64,000 bases of DNA, from the NCBI RefSeq assembly GCF_030812335.1, contig NZ_JAUSSN010000003.1, forward strand, positions 62,001-126,000, read 5' to 3'. Below are positions 1 to 9,446 of the stretch, piece by piece. The stretch is from Pseudarthrobacter oxydans. Lineage in GTDB: Bacteria > Actinomycetota > Actinomycetes > Actinomycetales > Micrococcaceae. The position numbers and the translations under genes were made by a program. Each line of letters opens with the position of its first letter. Positions within the stretch are counted from its first letter, which is position 1. A model generated the notes under the pieces. It searched no databases, was not told the origin of the DNA, and saw nothing but the letters and a program-made list of their open reading frames with translations.

Positions 1-1
1 G

Positions 2-31
2 CCGGAATCGTGCCCAAAGGCGCCCCGGACG
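2..31. repeat. Partial copy of a dispersed intergenic repeat
   Basis: About 29 bases matching 21178-21206 with two substitutions (CC for TT), placed just downstream of the rdgB stop on the minus strand. The window edge truncates the view. Confidence 0.55.
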
Positions 32-41
32 GCGGCAGCTG

Positions 42-719
42 CTACCTCCCGGACAGCGCCTCCACAATCGCCGGGAGCAGCGCCCGGAATGCGTGCCCGC
101 GGTGGCTGATGGCGTTCTTCTCCGCCGGACTCAGTTCCGCGCAGCTGCGGTCCAGGCCGCTGGGCTGCAGCACGGGGTCGTAGCCGAAGCCCCCGGCGCC
201 GCGCGGTTCGCGCAGCAGCGTCCCCTCGAGCTGCCCGTACTCCACAACTTCCCGGCCCTCGTCCGGGCCGGAACCGGGCACCGCCAGCGCCGCGGCGCAG
301 ACAAACGCGGCGCCGCGGTACTCGTCGGGCACGTCGGCAAGCTGGTCCAGCAGCAGCCTCAGGTTGGCGGCATCGTCCCCGTGGCGGCCCGCCCAGCGGG
401 CCGAGAAGATGCCGGGCGCCCCGCCGAGTACGTCGACGGCGAGGCCGGAATCGTCGGCGATCGCCACGAGCCCGGTCGCCTGCGCCACCGCGCGCGCCTT
501 GAGCAGTGAATTCTCGGCGAAGGTCACACCGGTCTCGGCGACGTCGGGGGCGCCTACCGCACCCGCATCGACCACCTGGGTGTCGACGTCGAGGCCGGGC
601 ACCTGCCCGCGCAACAGTTCACGAAGTTCCCGGAGCTTGCCCTGGTTGTGCGTGGCGAGAACCAGCACCGGCGTGGCGGCGCGCTCGGCTGCTTCTTGCC
701 CCGCAGCGCCGGCTGTCAC
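42..719 (-). CDS. rdgB: RdgB/HAM1 family XTP/dITP diphosphatase
   Basis: Non-canonical purine NTP pyrophosphatase that hydrolyses XTP, dITP and ITP to monophosphates so deaminated purines stay out of nucleic acids. The 225-residue product has the family landmarks in order: ATHNQGK near residues 22-28, [24 protein letters not shown], and [16 protein letters not shown] near the C-terminus. The GTG start overlaps the rph stop (GTGA), so the two are translationally coupled. The first ~15 residues precede the conserved core. Cytosolic house-cleaning enzyme; identification is firm. Confidence 0.96.
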   Translation of the reverse strand: MTAGAAGQEAAERAATPVLVLATHNQGKLRELRELLRGQVPGLDVDTQVVDAGAVGAPDVAETGVTFAENSLLKARAVAQATGLVAIADDSGLAVDVLGGAPGIFSARWAGRHGDDAANLRLLLDQLADVPDEYRGAAFVCAAALAVPGSGPDEGREVVEYGQLEGTLLREPRGAGGFGYDPVLQPSGLDRSCAELSPAEKNAISHRGHAFRALLPAIVEALSGR

Positions 720-1474
720 GGGGCTTCCGCCAGGGTGTCGCGCTGGATCGCGGCGAGCTGCTCGGTGCCCATCAGCGCGAGGTCCAGCAGTTTGTTGAGC
801 TCGTCGCGGTCGAAGGGGGCGCCCTCGGCGGTGCCCTGGACTTCAACGAACTTGCCGGAACCGGTGACGACGACATTCATGTCGGTCTCGGCCCGGACGT
901 CCTCCACGTACGGCAGGTCCAGCATCGGGACGCCGTCGATGATGCCCACGGAGACGGCGGCGATCGTGTCGACCAGGGGCTGGGCGTTGCGGGCGATCAT
1001 CTTGTTCTCGCGGGCGAAGCGGATGGCGTCGGCCAGCGCCACGTAGGCGCCCGTGATGGCGGCGGTACGGGTTCCGCCGTCGGCCTGCAGGACATCGCAG
1101 TCCAGCACGATGGTGATTTCACCGAGGGCCTTGGTGTCGATGATGGAACGCAGCGAGCGGCCGATCAGCCGCGAGATCTCGTGGGTGCGGCCGCCGATTT
1201 TGCCCTTGACGGACTCGCGGTCGGAGCGGGTGTTGGTGGCGCGCGGCAGCATGGCGTATTCGGCCGTGACCCAGCCGCGGCCCTCGCCCTTGAGCCAGCG
1301 CGGGACGCCCTCGGTGAGGGATGCGGTGCACAGCACCCGGGTGTTGCCGAACTCGATCAGGGCCGATCCCTCGGCCTGCTTGGACCAGCCGCGGGTGATG
1401 CTGATCGGACGGAGCTGATCGGGGGTACGGCCATCGGCGCGGATGATGGGGGCAGTCAGGGCTTCGGAAGTCAT
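716..1474 (-). CDS. rph: Ribonuclease PH
   Basis: Phosphorolytic 3'-5' exoribonuclease that trims tRNA 3' ends. The 252 residues match the family length. The N-terminal RPISI block, the [21 protein letters not shown] region and the [20 protein letters not shown] block are typical of intact RNase PH. It overlaps rdgB by 4 bases, a common actinobacterial pair. The ATG lies 6 nt after TAAGCT, so the mRNA may be leaderless, although GGTGG just upstream could also act as a ribosome site. Confidence 0.97.
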   Translation of the reverse strand: MTSEALTAPIIRADGRTPDQLRPISITRGWSKQAEGSALIEFGNTRVLCTASLTEGVPRWLKGEGRGWVTAEYAMLPRATNTRSDRESVKGKIGGRTHEISRLIGRSLRSIIDTKALGEITIVLDCDVLQADGGTRTAAITGAYVALADAIRFARENKMIARNAQPLVDTIAAVSVGIIDGVPMLDLPYVEDVRAETDMNVVVTGSGKFVEVQGTAEGAPFDRDELNKLLDLALMGTEQLAAIQRDTLAEAP

Positions 1475-1574
1475 GCCACCAGCTTATCGACCCTTACCGT
1501 GCCAAAAGAGCACGCCCGGTCCTTCCGTGCCGACCGGAGCTGTCCGTACCTGTCCGGACCAAAGACGGACGGGC

Positions 1575-2372
1575 TCAAATCGTGTAGTGCACGCCTGCCA
1601 CGGCCACGGCCACGTGCTGGCCGAAGACGCCTTTGGCCTCGGCCATGACGGTGGTCGGGGACGTCCAGACCGGGATGTGGGTCAGCAGCAGCCGCCGGGC
1701 GCCGGCGGCGACGGCGGCCTCCCCGGCCCGCTTGCCGGTCAGGTGCACGTCCTTGATGCCGTCGTCGCGGCCTTCCTCGAACGCCGCCTCGCAGAGGAAC
1801 AGGTCGGCGTCGCGGGCCGCGTCCTCCAGCCCGACGCAGGAGTCGGTGTCGCCCGAATAACTCAGCACCCGGGTGACTGGGTTGCCGTCCTTGTCCGGCT
1901 CGGTGACCTCCACGCGGAGCGCGTACGCCTCCTCCACCGGGTGGTTGACGGCGTACGGGGTGACCGTGAACGGGCCCATCGTCACGGGCTTGCGCTCGGA
2001 CCAGTTGCTGAAGTCGAATTCCTCATGCATGCCCGGGTCCAGTTCCAGACCGTAGGCGGTGGCCATCCGGTCGGCGGTGGCGGCGGGCCCCCAGACCGGG
2101 ATCCTGCCCCGCGCCCAGCCGCCGGGCTTCCAGCGCACCGCGACGTGGAGCCCGCACAGGTCCATGCAGTGGTCCGGATGCAGGTGGGTGAGGAAGATCC
2201 CGTCAATGTCCTCAAGGTCCGTGTACCGCTGGATGGCACCGAGCGCGCCGCTGCCGAGGTCCAGGACGATTTTCCAGTTCCGCTCGCCGTCGCTGGCGGT
2301 CAGCAGGTAGCACGACGCCGGCGAGCCGGGCCCCGGAAAGGATCCGGTACAGCCCACGATGGTCAGCTTCAC
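1575..2372 (-). CDS. Metallo-beta-lactamase-fold hydrolase (RNase Z/cyclic phosphodiesterase-like)
   Basis: A 265-residue MBL-fold enzyme. The zinc motif [11 protein letters not shown] lies near residues 61-71, with SGDTDSC and LLLTHI further on supplying other expected ligands. The short N-terminal [10 protein letters not shown] block and overall length resemble the RNase Z/arylsulfatase-like branch of the family; substrate cannot be read from sequence. It overlaps murI by 4 bases (ATGA). The block murI-MBL-rph-rdgB is a conserved actinobacterial arrangement, hinting at a nucleotide or RNA role, but that is inference. Confidence 0.85.
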   Translation of the reverse strand: MKLTIVGCTGSFPGPGSPASCYLLTASDGERNWKIVLDLGSGALGAIQRYTDLEDIDGIFLTHLHPDHCMDLCGLHVAVRWKPGGWARGRIPVWGPAATADRMATAYGLELDPGMHEEFDFSNWSERKPVTMGPFTVTPYAVNHPVEEAYALRVEVTEPDKDGNPVTRVLSYSGDTDSCVGLEDAARDADLFLCEAAFEEGRDDGIKDVHLTGKRAGEAAVAAGARRLLLTHIPVWTSPTTVMAEAKGVFGQHVAVAVAGVHYTI

Positions 2373-3397
2373 AGCAGTGTTCCCCCGCCCGCGGATCCGC
2401 CCACAAAGTTGGAGATCCGGGGGCGGCCCGCGCCGGCCTGCGCGGCGGCGATCATTTCCGGCGTGATCCGGGCCAGGCTGCCCGTGGGGTACTGGGCCGC
2501 GACGTGGTCCACGTGGCGGACGCTGAGCACCTCGGGTCCGAGGAAGCGACGGGCGAGGTGCTCGAACTGTGCGGCGTCCCCCGTGGCGATGAAGTTGTGG
2601 GACGGGGCCGAGGCGTCGGTCCGTTCCAGCCCGCGGGAGGCCAGCGCCCGGTAGACGTCCTTGGCCGTCTCCTCGGCGCTGGAGACGAGCGTGACGTCCT
2701 CCCCCATCACATAGGAGATGACGCCGGTGAGCAGCGGATAGTGCGTGCAGCCCAGCACCACGGTGTCCACCCCGGCGGCCCGGAGCGGCTCGAGGTATTC
2801 GCGGGCGACGGCGAGCAGCTCCGGCCCGGTGGTGATGCCGGCCTCGACGTAGGGCACGAAGGCGGGGCAGGCCGCGGAGGTGATGTGCAGGTCCGGGGCG
2901 GCGGCGAAGGTGTCCTCGTAGGCGCGGGAGCCGACGGTGGCCGAGGTGCCGATCACCCCGACCCGGCCGGTGCGGGTGGCGGCGACGGCGCGGCGCACGG
3001 CCGGCTGGATCACTTCGATGACGGGGATCCCGTAGCGGGCGGTGTAGCGTTCCCGGGCGTCGCGCAGCACGGCGGCGGAGGCGGAGTTGCAGGCGATGGT
3101 CAGCAGCTTCACGCCGGAGTCCACCAGTTCATCCATCACGCCCAGGGCATTGGCCCGGACCTCGGCGATGGGGAGCGGACCGTAGGGGCCGTTGGCCGTA
3201 TCGCCGACGTAGAGGATGGATTCGTTGGGCAGCTGGTCGATGATGGACCGGGCCACGGTGAGTCCGCCGACGCCGGAATCGAACACACCGATGGGACGCG
3301 ACCCCATCCGGCTGGCGGTCTGGCTGCTGGCGCTGTTGCTCGCTGGGGAGTCCGCAACAGCTCCCGCTGCCGGATCCATGCTCGATGCTGAAGTCAT
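2369..3397 (-). CDS. murI: Glutamate racemase
   Basis: Interconverts L- and D-glutamate to supply D-Glu for peptidoglycan. The core begins with [16 protein letters not shown]. Both catalytic cysteines are visible, in [12 protein letters not shown] and [11 protein letters not shown]. The chosen ATG gives 342 residues with a 30-residue Ser/Ala-rich leader before the core. An ATG at 3307 would give a core-length protein, and the reading frame also stays open 13 codons upstream. A TATCCT hexamer lies 9 nt before the ATG, so the leader would be very short. First gene of the murI-MBL pair. Confidence 0.93.
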   Translation of the reverse strand: MTSASSMDPAAGAVADSPASNSASSQTASRMGSRPIGVFDSGVGGLTVARSIIDQLPNESILYVGDTANGPYGPLPIAEVRANALGVMDELVDSGVKLLTIACNSASAAVLRDARERYTARYGIPVIEVIQPAVRRAVAATRTGRVGVIGTSATVGSRAYEDTFAAAPDLHITSAACPAFVPYVEAGITTGPELLAVAREYLEPLRAAGVDTVVLGCTHYPLLTGVISYVMGEDVTLVSSAEETAKDVYRALASRGLERTDASAPSHNFIATGDAAQFEHLARRFLGPEVLSVRHVDHVAAQYPTGSLARITPEMIAAAQAGAGRPRISNFVGGSAGGGTLL

Positions 3398-3526
3398 GAT
3401 TATTCGAGGATAGGGCTTAGCCGGGGGTGCGGCCATCTCATTGTGTCGTCCGACTCATGTCGAATGTGTCACACGCCGCGGCACGCTGCGCTGCCCGCCG
3501 TCACCCAGCCGTCACCCAGCCGCAGC

Positions 3527-4093
3527 TCAGCCGCCCGTCTCCAGCGACTGCAGCATCGCCTGGACCAGGGATTCCTGCAGCCAGGTGGTGAAGTTGTAGA
3601 CCAGGGCCAGGTAGCTTTCGACGTCCTCGGCCTGGGACCAGTCCTGCATCAGGTGCACGTGCCCGGCATCCTCGTCGTCGCGGATGTCGAGGCGTTCGGC
3701 CAGCACCAGCCGGACATCGTTGAGCGCCATGGACCAGTGCCGCGCGTCGGCCGGGGTCAGGACCAGCTCGTCCTTGTCCAGTCCGAGGGACGCGGCCTTC
3801 AGCGCGCCGATCTTGCTTTCGCGCAGCGACCGTTCGGTGTACCGGCGGAACTCCAGCGAGGCGGCGTCGTCGTTCTTCGAGACGTTCGGGAGCAGCCGGC
3901 GCAGGGCACGGTCCGAGGGTTCGCGGGCCTCGGCGTCGAGTCCGACGAGCGCGGCGAGGGGGTCCTGGTTGGCGCGTTCCTCCGGCTCGAGCATGGAGAC
4001 AACGTCGCCGAAGAGGCTGCGCAGCAGTTCCCGTTCGGCCGGTTCCAGGTAGCCGGTGATGCCCTTGACGCCGTATTTGAATGCCTTAGCCAC
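3527..4093 (-). CDS. DUF2017 family protein
   Basis: A 188-residue acidic, helical cytosolic protein opening with MAKAFKYGVKGITGYLEPAE and containing an RELLRSLFGDVVSMLEPEE segment. It matches the DUF2017 family that regularly follows clpS in actinobacteria. The start overlaps the clpS stop by 8 bases, so the two are co-translated. No catalytic motif is visible and function is unknown; context suggests a link to ClpS-dependent proteolysis. Confidence 0.85.
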   Translation of the reverse strand: MAKAFKYGVKGITGYLEPAERELLRSLFGDVVSMLEPEERANQDPLAALVGLDAEAREPSDRALRRLLPNVSKNDDAASLEFRRYTERSLRESKIGALKAASLGLDKDELVLTPADARHWSMALNDVRLVLAERLDIRDDEDAGHVHLMQDWSQAEDVESYLALVYNFTTWLQESLVQAMLQSLETGG

Positions 4094-4469
4094 GTTTTCC
4101 TTTGCCCTTGCCTGATCCTCCGCCTGATCCGGCGCCGCCGGAGCCGCCGCCGGTGGCCTTTTCCACCGTGGCCCAGAGGCCGTAGCCGTGCATCGCGACC
4201 GCGTGCTGCTCCACCTGCTCCTTGCTGCCGTGCGCGACGATGGAGCGGCCCTTCTTGTGGACTTCGAGCATGAGCTTGTTCGCCTTGGCCTCGGAATAGC
4301 CGAAGTAGCTGCGGAACACGTAGCTCACATAGCTCATCAGGTTCACCGGATCGTTCCAGATCACGAGGTTCCAAGGGATGTCCGGGGCGGACAGGACATC
4401 TGTCGACGTCACTGTTCCGGTCTGGGTGCTCTCCTGGGTGTCAGGGCCGAGCGCAACGCTGAGGGTCAT
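4086..4469 (-). CDS. clpS: ATP-dependent Clp protease adaptor ClpS
   Basis: Adaptor delivering N-degron substrates to ClpAP/ClpCP. The 127-residue protein has the folded core from about residue 32: PWNLVIWNDPVNLMSYVSYV, then the helix with EVHKKG, then GLWATVEKA. A 30-residue N-terminal tail and a Gly/Ser/Lys-rich C-terminal tail flank it. The ATG sits exactly 6 nt after TAGAAT, with no Shine-Dalgarno, so the transcript is probably leaderless. Divergent from pncB. Confidence 0.95.
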   Translation of the reverse strand: MTLSVALGPDTQESTQTGTVTSTDVLSAPDIPWNLVIWNDPVNLMSYVSYVFRSYFGYSEAKANKLMLEVHKKGRSIVAHGSKEQVEQHAVAMHGYGLWATVEKATGGGSGGAGSGGGSGKGKGKRG

Positions 4470-4475
4470 CTGTCC

Positions 4476-4481
4476 ATTCTA
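4476..4481 (-). promoter_or_regulatory. -10 hexamer TAGAAT of clpS (leaderless)
   Basis: TAGAAT lies 6 nt upstream of the clpS ATG on the minus strand. With the usual 6-7 nt spacing to the start point, transcription would begin at the ATG. Confidence 0.6.
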
Positions 4482-4551
4482 TGGGGATGTGGGCCCACGC
4501 CGGCGAGGGCCCCGCGGCGAAGCGAAGCGAGACGTGGGAGCCGGTGGGGAC

Positions 4552-4557
4552 TAGAGT
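4552..4557 (+). promoter_or_regulatory. -10 hexamer TAGAGT of pncB (leaderless)
   Basis: TAGAGT is followed by 6 nt and the GTG start of pncB, with no ribosome-binding site between. It faces the clpS promoter about 70 bp away. Confidence 0.6.
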
Positions 4558-4563
4558 GAATTC

Positions 4564-5892
4564 GTGAGTTCATCAGCTGGCTGGGACCGTCCCCGCACGT
4601 CCCTGTACACCGACCATTACGAGCTGACCATGCTGCAGGCCGCATTGCATTCCGGTGCCGCCCACCGCAAGTCAGTGTTCGAGGCCTTCGCCCGGCGCCT
4701 GCCGGACGGGCGCCGCTACGGCATTGTGGGCGGCACGGGCCGGCTGCTGGAGGGCATTGCGGACTTCCGCTTCGGCGACACCGAAATCGATTTCCTCCGC
4801 CGCACCAAGGTGGTGAACGAGGAGACCCTGGACTATCTGGCCGGATTCTCCTTCTCCGGCGACATCTGGGGCTACGCGGAGGGCGAAGCGTACTTCCCGA
4901 ACTCCCCCATCCTGATCGTCGAATCCACCTTCGCCGAAGCCTGCATCCTCGAGACCTACATCCTCTCGATCCTCAACCACGACAGCGCCATCGCCTCGGC
5001 GGCCTCGCGCATGATCACCGCCGCCGGGAGCCGCCCCTGCGTGGAGATGGGCTCGCGCCGCACCCAGGAGGAATCCGCCGTCTCCGCCGCCCGCGCGGCC
5101 ATCATCGCCGGCTTCGACAGCACCTCAAACCTGGAGGCGGGCCTGCGCTACGGACTCAAGACCGTGGGCACCGCCGCGCACTCCTTCACCCTGCTGCACG
5201 ACACCGAGCGCGAGGCCTTCGAGGCGCAGATCGCCTCGATGGGCGCCGGGACCGCGCTGCTGGTGGACACCTACGACGTCGAGGCCGCGGTGCGCACCGC
5301 CGTCGAACTGGCCGGTGACAAGCTGGGTGCGGTGCGCCTGGACTCCGGCGACCTGGTGGCGCAGGCGCAGTGGGTGCGCCAGCTCCTGGACGAGCTGGGC
5401 AACGAGCGGACCCGCATCATCGTCACCTCCGACCTCGACGAGTTCGCCATCGCCGCCCTGCAGTCCGCCCCGGTGGACTCCTATGGCGTCGGCACCTCCC
5501 TCGTCACCGGCTCCGGCGCCCCGACGGCCAGCATGGTCTACAAGCTGGTCAGCCGGACGGACGACGACGGCGACTTTGTGTCCGTTGCCAAGGCCGCCAA
5601 GAACAAGACCAGCAAGGGAGGGCGCAAGTACGCGCTCCGCAAGCTCAACGAGCGCGGCACGGCCACACAGGAGATCGTCGGCGTCGGACACCGCCCGGAG
5701 GACGACGGCAATGACCGGCCGCTGCTGCAGCAGTTCGTCAAGAACGGCGGACTCCTGCCCGGCTGGACCGGTGCGGAGGGTGTGCTGCGCGCACGCCAGC
5801 GCCATGCGGACACCATGAGAGAGCTTCCCGCTGTCGTCAACCGGCTGCAGCGCGGCGAAGCAGCCATCCCCACCATCTACGAGGAGAACTGA
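4564..5892 (+). CDS. pncB: Nicotinate phosphoribosyltransferase
   Basis: Converts nicotinate and PRPP to nicotinate mononucleotide in the Preiss-Handler NAD salvage route. The 442 residues fit the family. LYTDHYELTMLQAAL opens the fold. The phosphorylated histidine is in TVGTAAHSFTLLH, and AVRLDSGDL plus YGVGTSLVTG form the phosphoribosyl-binding region. GTG start at 4564. The stop overlaps the pncA start (TGATG), so nicotinamide deamidation and nicotinate use are made together. Confidence 0.96.
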   Translation: MSSSAGWDRPRTSLYTDHYELTMLQAALHSGAAHRKSVFEAFARRLPDGRRYGIVGGTGRLLEGIADFRFGDTEIDFLRRTKVVNEETLDYLAGFSFSGDIWGYAEGEAYFPNSPILIVESTFAEACILETYILSILNHDSAIASAASRMITAAGSRPCVEMGSRRTQEESAVSAARAAIIAGFDSTSNLEAGLRYGLKTVGTAAHSFTLLHDTEREAFEAQIASMGAGTALLVDTYDVEAAVRTAVELAGDKLGAVRLDSGDLVAQAQWVRQLLDELGNERTRIIVTSDLDEFAIAALQSAPVDSYGVGTSLVTGSGAPTASMVYKLVSRTDDDGDFVSVAKAAKNKTSKGGRKYALRKLNERGTATQEIVGVGHRPEDDGNDRPLLQQFVKNGGLLPGWTGAEGVLRARQRHADTMRELPAVVNRLQRGEAAIPTIYEEN

Positions 5893-6602
5893 TGTCCCGC
5901 GCCCTGATTATCGTCGACGTCCAGAACGATTTCTGCGAAGGCGGCTCCCTGGCCGTCGAGGGCGGGGCGGCGCTTGCCGGCGCCATCAGCGAGTACGTCG
6001 ACGCCCACCACGGACAGTTTGACCACGTCGTGGCAACCCAGGACTGGCATATCGATCCGGGCGCGCATTTCTCGGACGACCCGGACTTCGTCGACAGCTG
6101 GCCGAGGCACTGCGTGGCCGGAACCCGCGGGGCCGAGCTGCACCCGGACCTCGACACCGAATACATCCAGGCCTACTTCCGCAAGGGCCAGTACACCGCG
6201 GCCTACTCGGGCTTTGAAGGGCTGCTCGCGCCGGACGACGCCGTTCCCTCCGGGGACCGGAAGGCCGGGGCCATGCCGGTCGCCGGAAGTCCGTCCGGCA
6301 GCGCGGCCGGGGCCGGCGACGCCGAGGCCGACGCCGGTGATTTCGCCGCGGGCGATTTCTCCGCCCGCGACTTCGCCGCTGGCGAGGATACGATCGGGCT
6401 CGACGACTGGCTGCAGAGCCACGACGTCGAGGACGTCGTGGTCGTCGGGATCGCCACCGACCATTGCGTCAAGGCGACCGCGCTGGACGGGGTGCAGGCC
6501 GGCTACTCCGTGACCGTGCTGCGGGATCTGACCGTCGGGGTCGCCGAGGATCTCGACGACGCCGTCGCGGAGATGGAACTCGGCGGGGTCGACATCGCCT
6601 GA
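5892..6602 (+). CDS. pncA: Nicotinamidase (PncA) with Ala/Asp/Gly-rich insertion
   Basis: Isochorismatase-fold amidohydrolase turning nicotinamide into nicotinate, the substrate of the upstream enzyme. Catalytic Asp is in IVDVQNDFCEGG. Metal-binding residues are in ATQDWHIDPGAHF, with FRKGQY (Lys) and the nucleophile Cys in GIATDHCVKATALDG. A roughly 45-50-residue low-complexity insertion (about nt 6235-6390, repeated FAAGDF/ARDFAAG) separates the SGFEG loop from the DDWLQ helix. Such an insert is absent from standard ~190-residue nicotinamidases. All catalytic residues are kept, so it is probably active. Confidence 0.94.
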   Translation: MSRALIIVDVQNDFCEGGSLAVEGGAALAGAISEYVDAHHGQFDHVVATQDWHIDPGAHFSDDPDFVDSWPRHCVAGTRGAELHPDLDTEYIQAYFRKGQYTAAYSGFEGLLAPDDAVPSGDRKAGAMPVAGSPSGSAAGAGDAEADAGDFAAGDFSARDFAAGEDTIGLDDWLQSHDVEDVVVVGIATDHCVKATALDGVQAGYSVTVLRDLTVGVAEDLDDAVAEMELGGVDIA

Positions 6603-6608
6603 GCGAAG

Positions 6609-6614
6609 TAGACT
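6609..6614 (+). promoter_or_regulatory. -10 hexamer TAGACT upstream of the small lipoprotein
   Basis: TAGACT lies just after the pncA stop. It is followed by about 49 nt containing a GGAG ribosome site before the lipoprotein ATG, so that gene may have its own leadered transcript. Confidence 0.4.
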
Positions 6615-6663
6615 CGAAATCCCTGCCAATATCGTCTGACCCGTAAGAACCCCGGAGTACACC

Positions 6664-7014
6664 ATGAAGAAGACCCTGACCGTCCTGATCGTTGCCGGGG
6701 CCCTGCTCGGCGCTGCCGGCTGCTCGGCCGCCCCGCAAGACACCACTGCCGAAACCTGCGCCCGGGTCCAGACCGTCGGCGCGGGTCCGACGTCCGCCGA
6801 GGACAAAGCGGGCATGATCCGCCTCGGCAACCGGCTCCGGCCCATCGAGGCCAGCGCGTCCCAGGAACTCCAGGCTCCGCTGCACTCCATCATCGAATTC
6901 CTGGACGAGTCGGCCAAGGAAACTCCGGACACCGCCAAGCTCGAGGAGATGCAGGCCAGCTACACCGCTGCCGGCCAGACCCTCAGCGAGCTCTGCGGCG
7001 CGGGCGGCCAGTAG
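6664..7014 (+). CDS. Small secreted lipoprotein of unknown function
   Basis: A 116-residue protein with a clear lipoprotein signal: two lysines, a hydrophobic stretch, then the lipobox LGAAGC with Cys at about residue 20. The mature part is helical and contains only two more Cys. GGAG precedes the ATG by 6 nt. No enzyme motif is seen. It follows pncA by 60 bp and ends at a strong hairpin, so it may be an independent unit. Membrane-anchored on the outside of the cell. Confidence 0.8.
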   Translation: MKKTLTVLIVAGALLGAAGCSAAPQDTTAETCARVQTVGAGPTSAEDKAGMIRLGNRLRPIEASASQELQAPLHSIIEFLDESAKETPDTAKLEEMQASYTAAGQTLSELCGAGGQ

Positions 7015-7069
7015 CAGCCCCCTTCGCCGGCGGGAGTCGCGGCGGGAGTCGCAGAAAAATTGCACAAGA

Positions 7070-7111
7070 GGGACCGGGGTCGGACTGCACAGTCCGACCC
7101 CGGTCCCTTTT
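7070..7111. terminator. Bidirectional rho-independent terminator
   Basis: A perfect 17-bp GC-rich stem (7070-7086 with 7091-7107) encloses a GCAC loop and is followed by TTTT. It separates the plus-strand lipoprotein gene from the minus-strand helicase gene and can serve both. Confidence 0.9.
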
Positions 7112-7122
7112 ATGTGCCGCCG

Positions 7123-8901
7123 CTACTTCCGGCCGATGAACCAGTCCTGAAGCTTCCGCAGCCGCGTCTGCAGCTGTTCCTCGTTGGCCTGGGCCACCGC
7201 CGGGCCGCCGCAGACCGTCCTGAGCTTGGTGTGGATGACGCCGTGCGGCGTGCCCGTGCGCGCGGACCAGGCCGCGACATTCTTCGCCAGTTCGGTGCGC
7301 AGGTCCATCAGCATGCGGTGGTCCGGCACGGCCGGTACTGCGGCCGCCGCCTGCGGGGCGCGCGCGTTCTTGCGGTTGAGCTGCTCGTGCTGGCGCTGGC
7401 GCAACAATGTACCGACCTGATCGGCGTCGAGCAGGCCGGGGATCCCGAGGAAGTCCAGCTCGTCCTCCGAGCCCACCTCGCCGCCGGTACCGAACTCGCC
7501 GCCGTCGAACAGCACACGGTCAAAGGAGGCCTGCGAATCCAGGGCCTCAAACTTGCCCTTCGTCAGCGAATCGGAGGCTTTCTCCTCGCGGTTCGCCTCG
7601 TCCATCAGCGAGTCCTCCGGATTGAACAGGCCGTCGCCGTCCTCCTTTTCCGGACGGTCCAGGGCGTGGTCCCGCTCGGCCTCCATGGAGTTCGCCAGTG
7701 CCATCAGCTGCGGCACGGAGGGCAGGAAGACCGACGCCGTCTCCCCGCGTTTCCGGGCGCGCACGAAACGCCCCACGGCCTGGGCGAAGAACAGCGGCGT
7801 GGCGATGGACGTCGCGTACACGCCGACGGAGAGCCGCGGCACGTCCACGCCTTCGGAAACCATGCGCACGGCCACCATCCAGCGCTTCTCGCTGGCGGTG
7901 AACTCCTCGATCTTGCTGGAGGCCTTGACGTCGTCGGAGAGAATCACCGTGGGCGATTCGCCCGTGATCCTCTTCAGCTGCCCGGCGTAGGCACGCGCGT
8001 CGTCATGATCGGTCGCGATGACCAGCCCGCCGGCGTCGGGAACGGTCCGGCGCACCTCGCTGAGGCGCTTGTCCGCCCCGGCCAGCACCGCCGGGATCCA
8101 TTCGCCCGCGGGATTCAGCGCGGTCCGCCAGGCCTGGGAGGTGACGTCCTTGGTCACCGCAGACTCCCCGAGCGAGGCCGCCATCTCCTCGCCGCCGCTG
8201 GTGCGCCAGCGCATCTGCCCGGAGTAGGCCATGAACATGACCGGACGGACCACGTGGTCCCGGAGGGCCTTGCCGTAACCGTACGTGTAGTCCGCCTTGG
8301 AGCGCCGGATCCCGTCCCGGTCCTCGGCGTATTCCACGAACGGGATCGGCGAGGTATCGGAACGGAACGGGGTGCCCGTCAGCGAGAGCCGGCGCGCCGC
8401 CGGCTCGAACGCTTCGCGGAGGCCGTCACCCCACGACAGGGCCTCGCCGCCGTGGTGGATTTCGTCGAGGATGACCAGGGTGCGGGCTGCCTCGGTCTTG
8501 GCCCGGTGCAGCATCGGCTTGCTCGCCACCTGCGCGTAGGTGACCGCGACGCCGATGAAGCCGCGGCCGTGCTGGCCGTCGGCGTTCTTGAAGTTCGGAT
8601 CGATGGCGATGCCCACCTTGGCGGCGGCATCTGCCCACTGCCGCTTCAGGTGGTCCGTGGGAGCCACGATAGTGACGCGGTTGACGACGTTCGCCTCAAT
8701 CAGCATGGAGGCCACCCGGAGCGCAAAGGTGGTTTTACCGGCGCCGGGCGTGGCGACCGCAAGGAAGTCCCTGGGATGGGTGGTGAAGTAGCTGTCCAGG
8801 GCCTCCTGCTGCCAGGCACGGAGCTTGGGCGCGGTGCCCCAGGCTGCCCGCTCGGGATACGCGGGGGGAAGCACGGGTCCGCCAAAAAGTGTCTCTGTCA
8901 C
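7123..8901 (-). CDS. DEAD/DEAH-box superfamily II helicase
   Basis: A 592-residue helicase. Walker A TPGAGKTT lies at residues 51-58, motif Ia-like IVAPTDHLKRQW follows, DEIH is at 146-149, and SLTGTPFRS is motif III. In the C-terminal RecA lobe, MVSEGVDVPRLSVGV and FFAQAVGRFVRARKR are motifs V and VI. It resembles the XPB/RadD-like actinobacterial helicases encoded beside DUF3039. GTG start, with GGAGG 8 nt upstream. The C-terminal ~150 residues are family-specific and charged. Substrate not known. Confidence 0.9.
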   Translation of the reverse strand: MTETLFGGPVLPPAYPERAAWGTAPKLRAWQQEALDSYFTTHPRDFLAVATPGAGKTTFALRVASMLIEANVVNRVTIVAPTDHLKRQWADAAAKVGIAIDPNFKNADGQHGRGFIGVAVTYAQVASKPMLHRAKTEAARTLVILDEIHHGGEALSWGDGLREAFEPAARRLSLTGTPFRSDTSPIPFVEYAEDRDGIRRSKADYTYGYGKALRDHVVRPVMFMAYSGQMRWRTSGGEEMAASLGESAVTKDVTSQAWRTALNPAGEWIPAVLAGADKRLSEVRRTVPDAGGLVIATDHDDARAYAGQLKRITGESPTVILSDDVKASSKIEEFTASEKRWMVAVRMVSEGVDVPRLSVGVYATSIATPLFFAQAVGRFVRARKRGETASVFLPSVPQLMALANSMEAERDHALDRPEKEDGDGLFNPEDSLMDEANREEKASDSLTKGKFEALDSQASFDRVLFDGGEFGTGGEVGSEDELDFLGIPGLLDADQVGTLLRQRQHEQLNRKNARAPQAAAAVPAVPDHRMLMDLRTELAKNVAAWSARTGTPHGVIHTKLRTVCGGPAVAQANEEQLQTRLRKLQDWFIGRK

Positions 8902-9121
8902 TTAGGTGCCCTCCATTCCGCGCACTGCTGCCGCTGCCGGAGAAACCCAAGTAAGCACAAAAAACACCAATCTTTTCGGATGAACCGTAAGCAATCACCG
9001 GCCAGCATGGGCCGGGCATCATTCACCGGGAGAACAGGGGTCCCCGGCGCACCGCGGCACGCCTGAGGGCCAGGGCGCGGTGACCCGCAAGGCCCTGGCA
9101 TCGCCGCTTTGTGCGGCCGCG

Positions 9122-9439
9122 TTACTTGTCGCCGGAGCCCTTGCCGCCGTCGCCGCCCGGCCGGAGGCCCTCATAGACCTCTTTGCATTCCGGGCAGACG
9201 GGGAACTTCTTCGGATCGCGGCCCGGAGTCCAGACCTTGCCGCACAGGGCGATCACGGGCTCGCCAGACAGCGCGGATTCCATGATCCTTTCCTTGCGGA
9301 CATAGTGCGAGAAGCGTTCCCGGTCACCGGGTTCCACTTCCTGGCGCAGTTCCTCGCGCTCGATTGTGGCCGTCGACGTCCCGGCTCCGGAGAGCTCGCG
9401 CATCGGGTCGTTTTCGAGAGGATCGGTCATGCTGTTCAT
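9122..9439 (-). CDS. DUF3039 domain protein
   Basis: A 105-residue conserved actinobacterial protein. The TSTATIEREE block, HYVRKERIMESALSGEPVIALCGKVW and the CPECKEVYEGL C-terminus are the DUF3039 signature; the Cys pattern CGK...CPEC suggests a small zinc-binding fold. The start at 9439 is chosen because the ATG lies 7 nt after TAAGAT; ATGs at 9448 and 9430 are alternatives. The frame stays open for another ~80 codons upstream, but that part reads as low-complexity Arg-rich shadow sequence. It precedes the helicase on the same strand. Confidence 0.85.
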   Translation of the reverse strand: MNSMTDPLENDPMRELSGAGTSTATIEREELRQEVEPGDRERFSHYVRKERIMESALSGEPVIALCGKVWTPGRDPKKFPVCPECKEVYEGLRPGGDGGKGSGDK

Positions 9440-9446
9440 GAGACCC

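Noticed and set aside
7060..9066. 668-codon plus-strand open frame opposite the helicase
   Set aside because: Covers the terminator and the antisense of a clear helicase; composition is shadow-like.
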